A DNA stretch of 64,000 nucleotides from Candidatus Glassbacteria bacterium. GTDB taxonomy: Bacteria > Gemmatimonadota > Glassbacteria > GWA2-58-10. Below are positions 15,220 to 26,118 of this stretch, in pieces. The DNA lies in contig VRUH01000003.1 in NCBI GenBank assembly GCA_019456185.1, positions 18,204 through 82,203 of the forward strand, given 5' to 3'. The position numbers and the translations under genes are program-made. The notes below the pieces were generated by a model. That model did no database searches, was not told the origin of the DNA, and saw nothing but the letters and a program-made list of their open reading frames with translations. Positions within the stretch are counted from its first letter, which is position 1; each line of letters opens with the position of its first letter.

Positions 15220-18200
15220 TCACCGTTCCTTTCTCTGTTGTGCAGTACCGCGCCTTGAGGCGTTTTTCAAGAGTTGTTTGGTAATGAGCTTATCCTCGGT
15301 CTGCCGGGCCTTTTCGTTATACGCCCGTATTTCCTCGAGCAGAGATTCTTTCATCCCTGACGGACGTTTATCCGGCTCGATCGAATAATACTGCTCGTAA
15401 CGTCTTATCAGTTCGGAGTCTTTCAGCCCTCTCGGTGGCGGTCCGCTCGTAGCCATAAAGCCCAAAGATTTCAGCAGCGCATCCCACCCGTCCATTTCGC
15501 CAGTGAGGAAAGAGAGCATATTTTGAACGGGGATCGGCGTGAACCCTCGAGCTTCATGGATTAAGTAACTCGGTATCTGGTTCCATTCGACAGATCCGCT
15601 CTTCCCCCATACCCACGTTGTCAACTTCCCGGCATCCTTCCCGCCTTTAGGATCACCGGCTTTGTGGTGTCCTTTGCGATCCGTGCCGTAAACTCCCTTG
15701 TCGTCAAGACCAAGAAACTCTTCAACGGTTGTGAACCTGGCCCCGCGCCAGTCCTCTCCAACGATTGCCTCCATGGCCGCCTTCGCCAGCGGTGAGCCCT
15801 TGTGCTGGATCGAGCGGATAGGATGGGCGATAAACTTCAATGGATCGTGGAAGTGACCGATCAGGCTGAAATACTTTCTCCGCTCCGCCTCTTTGCCTGT
15901 GAGCAGCTCGTAGATGGGAGTAACATCTATATCCAACCATTTTAGCCGGCCAGCTTCCCAGGCCTTTCTGTAGCGAGTCCAGAAATCATCATCGTCCGCA
16001 GCGGAAAGGATTAAATTAAATGCGACAGTAGTCATGATCGACTTAGCAAATACTCTCCCCCAAAATTCACGGTATATCCTGCCCTCATCACCGCGCTTAA
16101 ATGCACCAACCATAGACCTGACGTTAGATTCAGTCCAATCCGGCGCCAACGCCAACAACCTGAATATGTGTTGCCAGGTGGGGTTACGGCCGAGAGTGTT
16201 TATTCTGCCGTGGTGGAGGCCTCCGAAATCATCATTGATCAGGCTGGCCGCCATCTTTGCCAGCTCATGTTCTGTTACTTCTCCTGCAGCAAGGTCTTTC
16301 GCATGGCGTTTCATCAAATGCTGAAACTCGATCACACCCGCCTGCGCCTTGAGAGCCGGCATCATCCGCTGAAAAAGGAAGTGCGTCTGAACCTCGCGCA
16401 GCCGCATCAACTTTGCCCGGTGACTTTTTACCATCGGGACCTTATCGATTATCTCCCCGATCTTCGTATTCTCGTCCTGGACCCACTGTAATTCATCCCA
16501 ATCCTGCATACGCCCGATCGTCAGCCCGCCACGGACCAACGCTCGTACTTCGGGGGTGTAGGCTTTTATCATGTCCGCACCCTCGCGGATCAGCTTTCGG
16601 AGATTTACATCCTTTCTCCGGAAGCGGCCGCCGAGAAAGTACGATCGCAATAGAGCCTGGTGGTGAAAACTGGACAGGACAAATATCGTATGCTTGATCT
16701 CTGCGGAAAACCGAGTCAGTCCTTTGAAACCCGGAACCTTATAGAGATAAGAGCTTCCGAGTAAGTTATTCAGCAGTTTTGCCAGCCGCGGGGCAGCATA
16801 GTAATCGACCCGGGTAAACAGATCGCCATCCTCGGTTGCAAGAAATCCTCGACCATAGACTTTATCGGGATCCGCTTTACCGGCATGAACCCATTTAACA
16901 AAGTTAGGATGTTCCACTTGAAGCCAACTGCCGTCAGAAGAGGGCTTTGTTGTAACCAGGCCAGCTTTTTCAATCTTGTCCAGGAGATCGCGCTGGACCT
17001 TGACCTTTATCATTTCCTCCCGGCTGGCCTCGAGTGCATTGATAGCTCCCTTGATCCTGAGTTCTTTCCCCAAGCTCCAACCGTGCAGGATGCTCTCTAA
17101 CGTGCGTTCTTTCGCCCGTCCGGTGCTTGTACCGAACTTGCGCCTGAGTGCACCCTCTTCCTTACCGTCCTTCTTCCAGAGCCGCATATTGTAGTTATCC
17201 CGAACCCTCGAGAGGATGGCCGCGGGACTCTTATCGCCGGGGAAGGCTTTTTGGTGGGCCCGCCCGAATTCCTTATTCAGTCGGATAATCTCATCAGCCA
17301 GTTCTTGCTCTGCGGGGGATAGCTGCTGGCTCTGGTGATAGAGATTGACTTGATCTTCCGTCAGCTCGTTTTTGTACTTCTCGAACTGCTCAGACGGCGT
17401 ACCGTACTCCTGCGACTCGGCCTCGCGTAGATCAATGTGCAGGGCGATCGCCATTTCAAGACCCTGCTCAACCTCTTCTCGATACTTGTCCTCGTACCAC
17501 TTCCGCTTATCCGCTCCTGTTATTCTCTTCAGCTTGTCTCTCAGCCTTTCGGCGGTCGATCGGGCTTCCTGGATTTGATCGTCCAGATCCGCAAGGTACT
17601 CATCCTTTAACCGGATTATCGAGGGCTCTGCCGTTTCTTTCGTGACAAACTCTTCCCAGGTGGTGAACTTTTTCCCGAGAACCCGCCGGATATAGGCTTT
17701 CTTCTCGGCTACACCCTTGAATATCAGCGCCACCGCTCCGGACTCTTCCGATCCACCGTGTTCCTCGATAATCCACGCCATATAAGGCCAGAGCTTCCCG
17801 CTTACTTCGGGAGGCAGGCCCGGAACGATCGTTGCTACCCTCTCGTCTTCCAGCTCTTCCTTGTAGCTGTCTCGCGCCTGTTCAATTAGCGCATCAACAA
17901 TATCGTCCCAACGGCCTTCACCCCTCGGCAAGTGGCCGGCCTCTGCCATCCGCGCCAGCTTGCCGAACCCCATGCCCTGTTTCATGTGGAGGGTGATCCG
18001 GTACATATCTTGAGCTGATACTTTCCTCGGTGGCTTACCGCCGCCCGACAGGACCGCCGCCGCCCGCTTTCTGTTTTCCTCGATCGCCATCTGTGCGAAG
18101 TGGGGCATGATCAGCCGATCGTTCTCCGCGCGGGACTGCTGCTTATAGTCAGCCGCGGTATATTCATCCGGAGTAGACTCGGAGAACATTATTTCGGTAC

Positions 18201-21200
18201 CGGCCATCTGCTGCTCGAGTAACGCCAGCTTGTACTCCAACCGCTTCCGGATCGCGTCAGTGCTTTGATTATTCCGTGTCGCAGGTAAAGCCTTCAAATG
18301 CTCGAGGGTTCTCTCGTAATCGTCCAGCATGTCGGTCTGAGATTTGAAAGCAGGTTCGGCAGAACCGAGGCCATCCCCCTCGCCCGCAACCTCTCCCCTG
18401 GCTACCCGGGCCGATGCCGCGATCATCCGTTCAACCTCTGCTTTACCAAAGGTTACATTGATACCCATGCTCCGGAGTATCTTTTTGAAGTAGAACATGA
18501 ACCGGCTCCACAGGCTTGGATCGAGCTGGCCGCTCTCCACCTGGCGGGCGAACCATTCCTCTGCGGCTTTGTATTTATGCCAGTTTCTTTCCTCCATCAG
18601 CCGGTGTATATCAGGCCCGTATTTCTTGCTCCCGGCCAGATCATCGAGGAATCTCAACATTGTGGGCCCGCCTATTTTCTGCAGGCCAAAATGCGCTACC
18701 GATTCATGGAAAACTGTCTCGATCGCCTTCTTGGGATTTGATATTCCATCCGCGAGTAAATAGATCGATTTGGACTCGGGGTGATAGAAGCCATAGACAA
18801 CACGGCCCTTCTTCTGGATTGACCTGATCCCCTCTTGGTAATCTACCGGAGCTTCGCTTACATCGGCTATTACATTCACTTTCGGGATAAACTTATGTTT
18901 CATTCCCGCAACCGCATCCTGGACGGCCTTGACAGACATTCCCCTTTTTTCGGTTTCCTTGCCAACGCTGACCGAAAAATTTATGTCGGGTTCGGTTGGT
19001 TCCGGACCGGTTATCTCACGAGCCAGGCGCATAGCTACGGGTGATCTCATGCGTTGCCACGCACCTATACTCGGCGCCCATTTGAATCCCCGCGATTTTA
19101 ATTTTGTTATTGTATCCGAATCAGGCTTCCCGGGGAAAAATACTTGAACCCGGTTATCTTCAACATTGTCCACAATCCTGATACCACCAATCTCAATCTC
19201 TGTCGTTTCATCGGCCCTATCTCTTTCGATTTGCTTAATGCGCTTTTTCATACGTTGGATATTGGCGTTGTTATTCGTAAGCTCGTAGGCGGGAAAACCA
19301 ACCCTACCAGAAAAGTCTGGTTTTAACAGTTCCTTACCTACTGTCTCAGAAAGACCGTAATCTTTCTTGATTTTTGCAATCTTCTCTTCGTCTGACAGCT
19401 TTTTATTGCGGACTATCGCGTTAACGCCCTTCATCGTTTCTTGATGGTTTTCCGCTTTATCAACTTTGGCTTGTAACTGCTGGACAGCGTCCTCTGCATC
19501 ACTTGAGATTGCTCCCCTGCCGGTCAAGCCAAGACGTTTTCTGATTCCCCGAATGGCCTTCTTCTCCCACTCAACCAGGTCTTCATATCTCTTGTCTGCC
19601 GCATTATTGGCCTTCTCCATACGGCGGACAGGGAAATTCGCAGGGCCAGCAATCATCGTTGACATGATGCGAGACTTGGCGGCAAGAAAATCAAGGAGCT
19701 TACTCTTATACTTGTTTTTGTAGAAGTTCAACTCTTCTGCGGCCTGGCCATGTTGCTCAGGGGTGATTTCGGCCAGTATTGAATCGTGTACTTTTTTGAT
19801 GCGGTTGTAATAGTCCTCTTGCTCCTGGACGGCCCTTTTCTCCGGAACAAAACTGGTTCCCTGGTGGGCCCGCCTTGCAACTTCTTCCGGGATATCCGAC
19901 TTGGAAAAGGTAATTAATTGTTTCTCAGGCTTGGCCGGCGGTTTTGCTTTTTCGGGTGGTTTTACTTCTTTTGCAGCGGGCTTAGATCCAGCGGTGGCTC
20001 GTTTACTTTCAGCTTGTTCGCTTTTTGGGCGGCTTTCACTAACATCCGGTTCAGCACCGAAGAGGCTTTGTACTTCCGCTCTGGCTTGGGCATCCGGGGC
20101 CTCCATGAATTTAATTGCAGTATCGATTATCTTGGAAGGATTAATTTCTTCCTCGTAATCAAATATATCAATATTACCCATTCTTATCAAGCGTTCTTGA
20201 ATATCGCGCCCAAGTTCACTCAACATCTCACCCATGCGCCTGGAACTACGAACATTCTTCTCAAAAAACATAGCGATGTTCGCCGTGTCTTCTGGTATCT
20301 GCTCAAATAGGGTAGCCTGATTCAGCGTGGCTTCTACTGTTGTCCCCCGCTGGCGTGTATTGCGTAGCAACTTGGCCGCTCCAGTGATATGCCTGATAAT
20401 AGTTTTAATGTTGGGATCGGCCTTGATATTCTCTGCCTTGATAAACTCAACCGATGCTGTAGTCAGGGCGTTCAGGATATTCTTGATCTCTGGATCAGCC
20501 TCTTCAGCAACCAGCGCAAGTAACTCCGGTTCGCCGTAGGCTTTCTGGAAGAGCGCCACCTGCGCCCTATCTATCGCCTGCTTAGTAAATGCACCCTCCG
20601 CAGTCGCGTATTGCGTGGCCTCTTCCGCACCAAGAGCATTGACAAACTTGGTAAGGAATTGTCTGTTGCTCGCTGCCGTCAGATTCCCACTTTGATCGGG
20701 CGCAAACAGTCTTAGAACTTCGGGTTGAAGTATCTCCGCATCACCCTTAGCCTGTTCAACCGGGCTCAGGCGGGCTACTTCACCCAAGTTTGCTTTCTTT
20801 GCAAATTCAACACGGTCAACATCACTCGTGCGTACCCGCACCAGAACAGGATTTTTGAACTTGGAAACATCATCCGCAGTAATGCCAAACCCTTCAGCCG
20901 CTTTTTGCAGGGCAAACTTGTATTTCTTACCGGCCTGGCCCTTGTATGCTTCTTCGAGCGCGATTATCCGGCCGTTGCCCGACTCAACAACGAAATCCTT
21001 TCCCACTATCGGGGCGCCGGTCCCCGCCGTATTTGATTCCATCAACCGCCCAGGCTCAAGTTTCTTCGCCATCTGGTCAACCTGATAGCGCATGGCCTTA
21101 CGGTCCCGGTCACGCGGCTGTAGTTCCTGTGGATATTTCTTGTTGATAGCAAAGTCTGCCGTGTGTGAGACAATCAGATCACCAAGATCGACCACGGCAT

Positions 21201-24200
21201 ATTCAGTCTCAACCTTTGTATTGTCCGGCAGAAAGACTTCCTGCTTCTTACCAGCCTTATACTCGCGTTCAGGTAGTTCCTCGCGCTGCTCAGGCGCGGC
21301 CTCAACAGGCGGAGCCTCTCCCTGTTCCTCGGCCAGCTTTTTCTTTGTGCTTTCCACGGAACGCCGAACAACCGCCAGTTCTTCTTCCGACATTTTCTCG
21401 CCGGTTGACTTGCGACCAGACTCAAGAATCATTTCGCCTTCGCGCAGGGAGTTTTTCAACTCCTGAATACGCGCTACATCAGGGAAGGCCGGCTCTTTCT
21501 CCGCTGCCGGGGCCGGCTTTGCCAGGTCGGGATATTCGGCTAATACCTCGGCGGGTACGGGCTTACCCTGCTTTATAGCTTCTTCGATTTCAAATTTATG
21601 TTGTTTCTGAACAACGGCCCCTTTCCCGCCTATTGCGGGCCACATGACCCTGTCTTTGGGCTCCCTCGACCTCCAATAGTACATTTCCTTTCCAGACGCG
21701 GATACGTCATGTTCTCGTTGCCGCCATTCCTCCAATGTCATTTGCCACGGCTCTTTTTTCTCGGGTCTTGTCAGGCCGATCTGTTTGGCAAGCTGCTCAA
21801 CCTGGTAATCGAAAAGGGTATCCCAATTCCGGCCCCGAACTATTTGGAACTCGCCAACATCGTTTACCCTGATATGCGCGGGCTTGGAAAGCTTCGTGGC
21901 TTTTAGGTGTGTTGCCAGGACAACGCTCTTACCTCGAGCAAAGGCCTCCAGCAGCGCATCGTGTACCTCGGTGTTGCGGATCGGCCGCTTTATACCGCGC
22001 TCCGCTTCGGGCTCGGGCTTTGCTTCCGGCTCCCCGGGTGGAGGGAGAAGGGCATCGAGCGCAACCTGGCGGGCATCGGCGAGACTGAGATCGTAGGCTT
22101 TGGGGGCAACGCGATTGCCGTTGGTGGTGATCTCAACGCCGTGCATGGCCTTACCCGGCGTGATGTCCTCGGGCTTTGCCTGTGGATCGGTCAGTATCTT
22201 AACCGTGATACCCTTGCGGGTAGCTGCACCAGCGCGGGAGAGCTGCTTGAGAAGTACCTTGCCCTCGGCAGTCTTCCCCTGGTCCTCGCGCCGCTTTTTC
22301 AATTTTTCAGTATAATCGCCCTGCGGTCCGATCTTTTTCAGCCGATCGGGAGGAACACCATCGATCCGGCCAATGGGAACGCCACCAGCTAATGCACCCT
22401 TGTCGTTATCGATCGAGACTTGCTCATCGTGTTCGGGGTAGTAATCGCTCCGCACTTTCCCGGTATGAGTCACGCCCTGGTTGTCGGTCCACTGGACGGC
22501 ATCACCCTTTTTGAAGGTGGGCTCTCCGAACTCCTTGCCCTCGGGTAATAACTCTTTTTCTGGTTCTGCCTTTGGCTTGCTGATCACCGGCTTTTTACCA
22601 GGTTCCTTTTTAAGAGTCGGCTTCCGGCCTTTCAGCTCTTCGGCCTCGAGCTGGTCCAGCCAGAGCAGCGCGTCCCTTGCCTCTTTTTTCTCCCTGGCCG
22701 TACCGCTTTCCTTATTCTTCTCGAGCTCCGGCCTGGCTTCCTCGATCAGTGCGGCGAGAGCATCCTCGCGGGTGGAATACTGTGTCCTGTGTTCCGTGTG
22801 CGCTATCCAGCTACTTAACCCTTCTATATTCCGCCCGTAGCTCCAGCGGCCATTCGGGCCGGTACCGAGATCAATACTGTTGCCGCGGTCAGCTTTCGGG
22901 TCTTGCTTTAACTTTTCGCGCTTGAGCTTGTATTCGGGCCTGTCGTAGTCGTCGTAGCCGGTAGGCTCGGAGAACCCCCACCGCTCTTTCATCTGCGCGG
23001 CCTTTTTATCGTTCTCGGCCTTCTGTTCAGCGGCCCGCTCTTCCTCTTTTATCCGGTAGCCCTCCGGATCGATGAATTCTTGCGGGGTGGTAATCTGAAC
23101 ACTGTTCAACTCGTACATCGGTTTCCAATCGCCAGCTTTTGCCGCGGCGATCGCAACCTTCATTCTCTTGGCCTCTGCTACGTCCTCTTTATCGTCCAGC
23201 TCGAGAACACTTTCGTTGAGCTGGTCGGCCAGATCGAGCATACCCTCGCGCTCTTCATCCGGCGCGTAGTAGGTGTACCCGAGTAAATAATCCCGCTCAC
23301 TTGGCAGATTGTTGTAGTCTGAATTGGCGTATTCTTTGCCCTTTTTCTTGAGAGCTTTCTTTGCCCTCTTAATGGTTTTAGCCCGCTCTTTGTCCTCTTC
23401 CACCGCCTGCGCTTCGAGAGACTCAGGGGTCCATTCTCCCCCGGTAGCGCCACTGCGGTAGCCTGTGGAGCTTATTGGGAAGTAGCCTGGCTCTGTTGCT
23501 CTTACGTTCCCCTGTGCATCAATAGCAACCGGACGGCCACGGACCTCAATCATTCTTCCCAAGTCCTCGGTTGTCTCGGCGCCCGCAGTTTCCCCTTCCC
23601 CTGCCGCGCCCTGTGGAGCCTCCTGAGCGATCTCCGGTTCAGCCCCTTCCTGTGCCCCCTGTGCCGCCTGATCTTCTACGAGGCTCTCAGGAACTTCTGG
23701 CGGTATATCGCTGAAATCTTCAACGTCTTCTACGGATTCAGCCTCTTCGGCATCGGTAATGGCGGTTATCAGGCCCCCGATCGTAGTCTTTGGCCGTGCT
23801 TCCCGCACCGCCGCCTCTTCGGTAAAAAACTCTTCAAGCAGTTTGTGTTCTTCGCTATCAGGGTTTTCCTGTAGTTCCTCGAGGTTGGCCTGGTGCATTT
23901 CATCAAACATTTCATCCGGAAGCCGTTGAAGGTTCTCCTGTATCTGCTTCCTTTTTCCCGCGGCCGCCACGTTCTCCGCAGCACCCTCTACACCAATATC
24001 CGCGAGTTCTTGTTCTGTTGGGGCTGTGAATGGCTGTGCCTGTTGGTCCTTGCTCCGTGCGGAACTCTTCGTCATTGCAATGCCGGCGCCAGGTATCGAG
24101 AAAGCTACCAGCTCAACCATTAATTGCTCTGCGGTGGGTCGCTGATAGTCTTCGAGGCCTATTCCCGCCCGCATGACCTCGCCTACACGCTCTTCAAAAA

Positions 24201-25278
24201 CTTCCGCGATAATCCCGTTCCAGCCGGTTCTCTCGACAATCTTGCGAATCCCCCGGGATGTTTTGCCGGGGTTCGCTTTCTTCAGTGCGGCAACCAAGCC
24301 CATTTTTACCGCGAGAGAACGGCCACCGCGCCCGAGGGCGTTAAAAGCTCCACCGGATCGCTCGGAGACAACTTCTGTCCATTGGCTTCCTACAGACTTG
24401 GCGATCGCGGCCATAATATCATCCCCGCTATCCTCCACAACGAACTTCGCCAGGTCTTCGGTATCAGCTTTGCCCATCCGGACAGAAGGTGCGCTTCTCT
24501 GGAATGTTTCTGCGATAATATTCAGGCCTCGAGCTGGTATCGTCTGTATGGTGGCGCCGGCCACGGTCCCGACTACCCGGCTGGTTCCTACCTTGATGGT
24601 TTTCCCAAGGCCTTTTCGTGTTGATTCCAGTAGTATTTTGTTGATTGCTTTGCGAGAGGCCTTTACCGCGGCCTTGCGGCCAGCGGTATAGATCCCACCA
24701 GTGGCATACAGCTCACCAGCGAAGGAAGGGAGTTGCGCGAGAACGTCCACCACCTTGTAGCCGAAGCTGCTGTTTTCTTTCTTGGCGTTTTCTTTCAGAT
24801 AGGCTTGAATCCTGTCCTGATTCTTTTTTGTTGCGCGATCGCCATTGTTTTTTATATCCCATGCCGCCGCGGACAACTCGGCCATGTCCTTTATTTCCAT
24901 TGCTCCGGCCAGGAAAGGAACCAACTGAGTCGGGCTTTCCCCGATCGCCCTGAATCGATCGAGGGCGGTTAGCTGGTTCGGGTCGGCTTTGGGTTTGGGT
25001 TTACTCGGTGGGGTGTAGAACGCCCCTTCCGGAGATTGTCCAAGCTCTCGAGCGGGGATGCGGGAAGGTGGTTCAAGTGTTGCAGTCATTAAGCTATCAA
25101 ACTGGCCGTAATCTCCAAGCTCGAAGGCAGGACCGCCCTCGATACCCTTACTGACGGCTGAATGGAAGGCCTTTCGTTTCTCTGGCGCCCCCATTGCCGT
25201 TCTGAAATCTTCAAACTTACCGAGATCGTAATTTTTCCCCACAGTATCGAAGATTAATCTGAGCTTGTCAGTCGGCAT
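15220..25278 (-). CDS. Giant polyvalent phage protein, probable ejection protein, 3,352 aa
   Basis: One reading frame of 10 kb, about a fifth of the visible prophage. ATG 25,278 is preferred because GAGGT lies 7 bases upstream; an in-frame TTG at 25,290 overlaps the previous stop. Features seen: disordered acidic and Glu/Lys/Pro-rich stretches in residues 400-1350; a DdrB/ParB-like domain at about 1365-1715 (GDLIVSHTADFAINKK, VVESGNGRIIALEEAYKG, DQSGNLTAASNRQFLTKF); a phage module with KSRGFKWAPSIGAWQR near 2060; a metallopeptidase-like VFHESVAHFGLQ with His at 2191 and 2196; and a helical C-terminal region from about 2690 with one hydrophobic segment (IMTTVAFNLILSAA). This mosaic matches the large polyvalent proteins that phages inject with their DNA to protect it or modify the host. 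Location after two small ejection-like genes supports delivery. N4-type virion RNA polymerase was considered, but no polymerase motif was seen. Confidence 0.8.
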   Translation of the reverse strand: MPTDKLRLIFDTVGKNYDLGKFEDFRTAMGAPEKRKAFHSAVSKGIEGGPAFELGDYGQFDSLMTATLEPPSRIPARELGQSPEGAFYTPPSKPKPKADPNQLTALDRFRAIGESPTQLVPFLAGAMEIKDMAELSAAAWDIKNNGDRATKKNQDRIQAYLKENAKKENSSFGYKVVDVLAQLPSFAGELYATGGIYTAGRKAAVKASRKAINKILLESTRKGLGKTIKVGTSRVVGTVAGATIQTIPARGLNIIAETFQRSAPSVRMGKADTEDLAKFVVEDSGDDIMAAIAKSVGSQWTEVVSERSGGAFNALGRGGRSLAVKMGLVAALKKANPGKTSRGIRKIVERTGWNGIIAEVFEERVGEVMRAGIGLEDYQRPTAEQLMVELVAFSIPGAGIAMTKSSARSKDQQAQPFTAPTEQELADIGVEGAAENVAAAGKRKQIQENLQRLPDEMFDEMHQANLEELQENPDSEEHKLLEEFFTEEAAVREARPKTTIGGLITAITDAEEAESVEDVEDFSDIPPEVPESLVEDQAAQGAQEGAEPEIAQEAPQGAAGEGETAGAETTEDLGRMIEVRGRPVAIDAQGNVRATEPGYFPISSTGYRSGATGGEWTPESLEAQAVEEDKERAKTIKRAKKALKKKGKEYANSDYNNLPSERDYLLGYTYYAPDEEREGMLDLADQLNESVLELDDKEDVAEAKRMKVAIAAAKAGDWKPMYELNSVQITTPQEFIDPEGYRIKEEERAAEQKAENDKKAAQMKERWGFSEPTGYDDYDRPEYKLKREKLKQDPKADRGNSIDLGTGPNGRWSYGRNIEGLSSWIAHTEHRTQYSTREDALAALIEEARPELEKNKESGTAREKKEARDALLWLDQLEAEELKGRKPTLKKEPGKKPVISKPKAEPEKELLPEGKEFGEPTFKKGDAVQWTDNQGVTHTGKVRSDYYPEHDEQVSIDNDKGALAGGVPIGRIDGVPPDRLKKIGPQGDYTEKLKKRREDQGKTAEGKVLLKQLSRAGAATRKGITVKILTDPQAKPEDITPGKAMHGVEITTNGNRVAPKAYDLSLADARQVALDALLPPPGEPEAKPEPEAERGIKRPIRNTEVHDALLEAFARGKSVVLATHLKATKLSKPAHIRVNDVGEFQIVRGRNWDTLFDYQVEQLAKQIGLTRPEKKEPWQMTLEEWRQREHDVSASGKEMYYWRSREPKDRVMWPAIGGKGAVVQKQHKFEIEEAIKQGKPVPAEVLAEYPDLAKPAPAAEKEPAFPDVARIQELKNSLREGEMILESGRKSTGEKMSEEELAVVRRSVESTKKKLAEEQGEAPPVEAAPEQREELPEREYKAGKKQEVFLPDNTKVETEYAVVDLGDLIVSHTADFAINKKYPQELQPRDRDRKAMRYQVDQMAKKLEPGRLMESNTAGTGAPIVGKDFVVESGNGRIIALEEAYKGQAGKKYKFALQKAAEGFGITADDVSKFKNPVLVRVRTSDVDRVEFAKKANLGEVARLSPVEQAKGDAEILQPEVLRLFAPDQSGNLTAASNRQFLTKFVNALGAEEATQYATAEGAFTKQAIDRAQVALFQKAYGEPELLALVAEEADPEIKNILNALTTASVEFIKAENIKADPNIKTIIRHITGAAKLLRNTRQRGTTVEATLNQATLFEQIPEDTANIAMFFEKNVRSSRRMGEMLSELGRDIQERLIRMGNIDIFDYEEEINPSKIIDTAIKFMEAPDAQARAEVQSLFGAEPDVSESRPKSEQAESKRATAGSKPAAKEVKPPEKAKPPAKPEKQLITFSKSDIPEEVARRAHQGTSFVPEKRAVQEQEDYYNRIKKVHDSILAEITPEQHGQAAEELNFYKNKYKSKLLDFLAAKSRIMSTMIAGPANFPVRRMEKANNAADKRYEDLVEWEKKAIRGIRKRLGLTGRGAISSDAEDAVQQLQAKVDKAENHQETMKGVNAIVRNKKLSDEEKIAKIKKDYGLSETVGKELLKPDFSGRVGFPAYELTNNNANIQRMKKRIKQIERDRADETTEIEIGGIRIVDNVEDNRVQVFFPGKPDSDTITKLKSRGFKWAPSIGAWQRMRSPVAMRLAREITGPEPTEPDINFSVSVGKETEKRGMSVKAVQDAVAGMKHKFIPKVNVIADVSEAPVDYQEGIRSIQKKGRVVYGFYHPESKSIYLLADGISNPKKAIETVFHESVAHFGLQKIGGPTMLRFLDDLAGSKKYGPDIHRLMEERNWHKYKAAEEWFARQVESGQLDPSLWSRFMFYFKKILRSMGINVTFGKAEVERMIAASARVARGEVAGEGDGLGSAEPAFKSQTDMLDDYERTLEHLKALPATRNNQSTDAIRKRLEYKLALLEQQMAGTEIMFSESTPDEYTAADYKQQSRAENDRLIMPHFAQMAIEENRKRAAAVLSGGGKPPRKVSAQDMYRITLHMKQGMGFGKLARMAEAGHLPRGEGRWDDIVDALIEQARDSYKEELEDERVATIVPGLPPEVSGKLWPYMAWIIEEHGGSEESGAVALIFKGVAEKKAYIRRVLGKKFTTWEEFVTKETAEPSIIRLKDEYLADLDDQIQEARSTAERLRDKLKRITGADKRKWYEDKYREEVEQGLEMAIALHIDLREAESQEYGTPSEQFEKYKNELTEDQVNLYHQSQQLSPAEQELADEIIRLNKEFGRAHQKAFPGDKSPAAILSRVRDNYNMRLWKKDGKEEGALRRKFGTSTGRAKERTLESILHGWSLGKELRIKGAINALEASREEMIKVKVQRDLLDKIEKAGLVTTKPSSDGSWLQVEHPNFVKWVHAGKADPDKVYGRGFLATEDGDLFTRVDYYAAPRLAKLLNNLLGSSYLYKVPGFKGLTRFSAEIKHTIFVLSSFHHQALLRSYFLGGRFRRKDVNLRKLIREGADMIKAYTPEVRALVRGGLTIGRMQDWDELQWVQDENTKIGEIIDKVPMVKSHRAKLMRLREVQTHFLFQRMMPALKAQAGVIEFQHLMKRHAKDLAAGEVTEHELAKMAASLINDDFGGLHHGRINTLGRNPTWQHIFRLLALAPDWTESNVRSMVGAFKRGDEGRIYREFWGRVFAKSIMTTVAFNLILSAADDDDFWTRYRKAWEAGRLKWLDIDVTPIYELLTGKEAERRKYFSLIGHFHDPLKFIAHPIRSIQHKGSPLAKAAMEAIVGEDWRGARFTTVEEFLGLDDKGVYGTDRKGHHKAGDPKGGKDAGKLTTWVWGKSGSVEWNQIPSYLIHEARGFTPIPVQNMLSFLTGEMDGWDALLKSLGFMATSGPPPRGLKDSELIRRYEQYYSIEPDKRPSGMKESLLEEIRAYNEKARQTEDKLITKQLLKNASRRGTAQQRKER

Positions 25279-25286
25279 GCCGTACC

Positions 25287-26117
25287 TCAACCAATAGGTT
25301 CGTAAAGGTCCGGGATAGCTATCTTCTGTGCGGGCTTGCGACCACCTCCGCGGTTTTGGCCTCTCATCAGCCTCAAACCACCATCCAAGGAGTCAATGTT
25401 GATTCTTGGGGACAGTGGAGCCCGGCCCTGCGATCGCGATCGCAATCCCCTGGAAGTTTCGCCCAATGCCGCCCGCATCCGTAACACCCATTCGTCCAGG
25501 GGAACAAAATCTTCATTCGGGACACCGTTCGACTGGTCGAAATTCGAGGCCTTCCACGCTGATACTTCCGCGGAGGTCACATCATAAAGCCGTCTGGACT
25601 GAACCGGAGATAGATCGCTCTCGATCGGGGTGGCTTTTCCGGTGTAAGGATCGATCAGCTCCCTTTCGTATTTGCCGGTTTTGGTGTTATAGCCGGTTGT
25701 CATGGTCGGCCGGGGACCTCTTTCGTAATCCTCTATCCGCAACGTTTCCCCACGCCTCCGGAGGCCAGAGAGTTCGTCCTGTTGTGCCTCAACTTTCGGA
25801 CGGCGCTGTAAGCCATGTTCGTATTTCTCCTGCCCCTGGCTATAGAGAGTATCTTGCCTCGTTTCCGTTTTTGCCTCGCGCTGGATTCTGAGGGCGCGGT
25901 CCTCATCCTCTTGTGTCCAGTTGGTCCTTGACCTGGACCGCATGGTTTTCATCCATGCATGGTCTTCATCATACTTCTTTTTCGACTGGAACCGGTTGGA
26001 CAATTCGGCCATCCTATCAGCCTTGTACTGCTCGAGCTGGAAACGAGCCGTTGTCGTTTCAAATCCCCCCCTCCCGGAATATCCTATCCGATCTCTCTGG
26101 TATCGATTGTAGGGCAT
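25287..26117 (-). CDS. Probable internal virion/ejection protein, 276 aa
   Basis: Start ATG 26,117 has GGGGGAAG upstream and follows the previous stop by one base; an ATG 15 bases earlier lacks a site. The protein is basic and strongly helical (ARFQLEQYKADRMAELSNRF, LYSQGQEKYEHGLQRR) with a Gly/Arg-rich tail (MRGQNRGGGRKPAQK). It lies immediately before the giant gene, the position of podovirus internal core proteins. No family was recognised. Confidence 0.62.
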   Translation of the reverse strand: MPYNRYQRDRIGYSGRGGFETTTARFQLEQYKADRMAELSNRFQSKKKYDEDHAWMKTMRSRSRTNWTQEDEDRALRIQREAKTETRQDTLYSQGQEKYEHGLQRRPKVEAQQDELSGLRRRGETLRIEDYERGPRPTMTTGYNTKTGKYERELIDPYTGKATPIESDLSPVQSRRLYDVTSAEVSAWKASNFDQSNGVPNEDFVPLDEWVLRMRAALGETSRGLRSRSQGRAPLSPRINIDSLDGGLRLMRGQNRGGGRKPAQKIAIPDLYEPIG

Positions 26118-26118
26118 G

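Noticed and set aside
15220..25278. N4-like virion RNA polymerase in the giant protein
   Set aside because: Size and position were suggestive, but no polymerase motif was seen, whereas ParB-like and metallopeptidase-like segments were.
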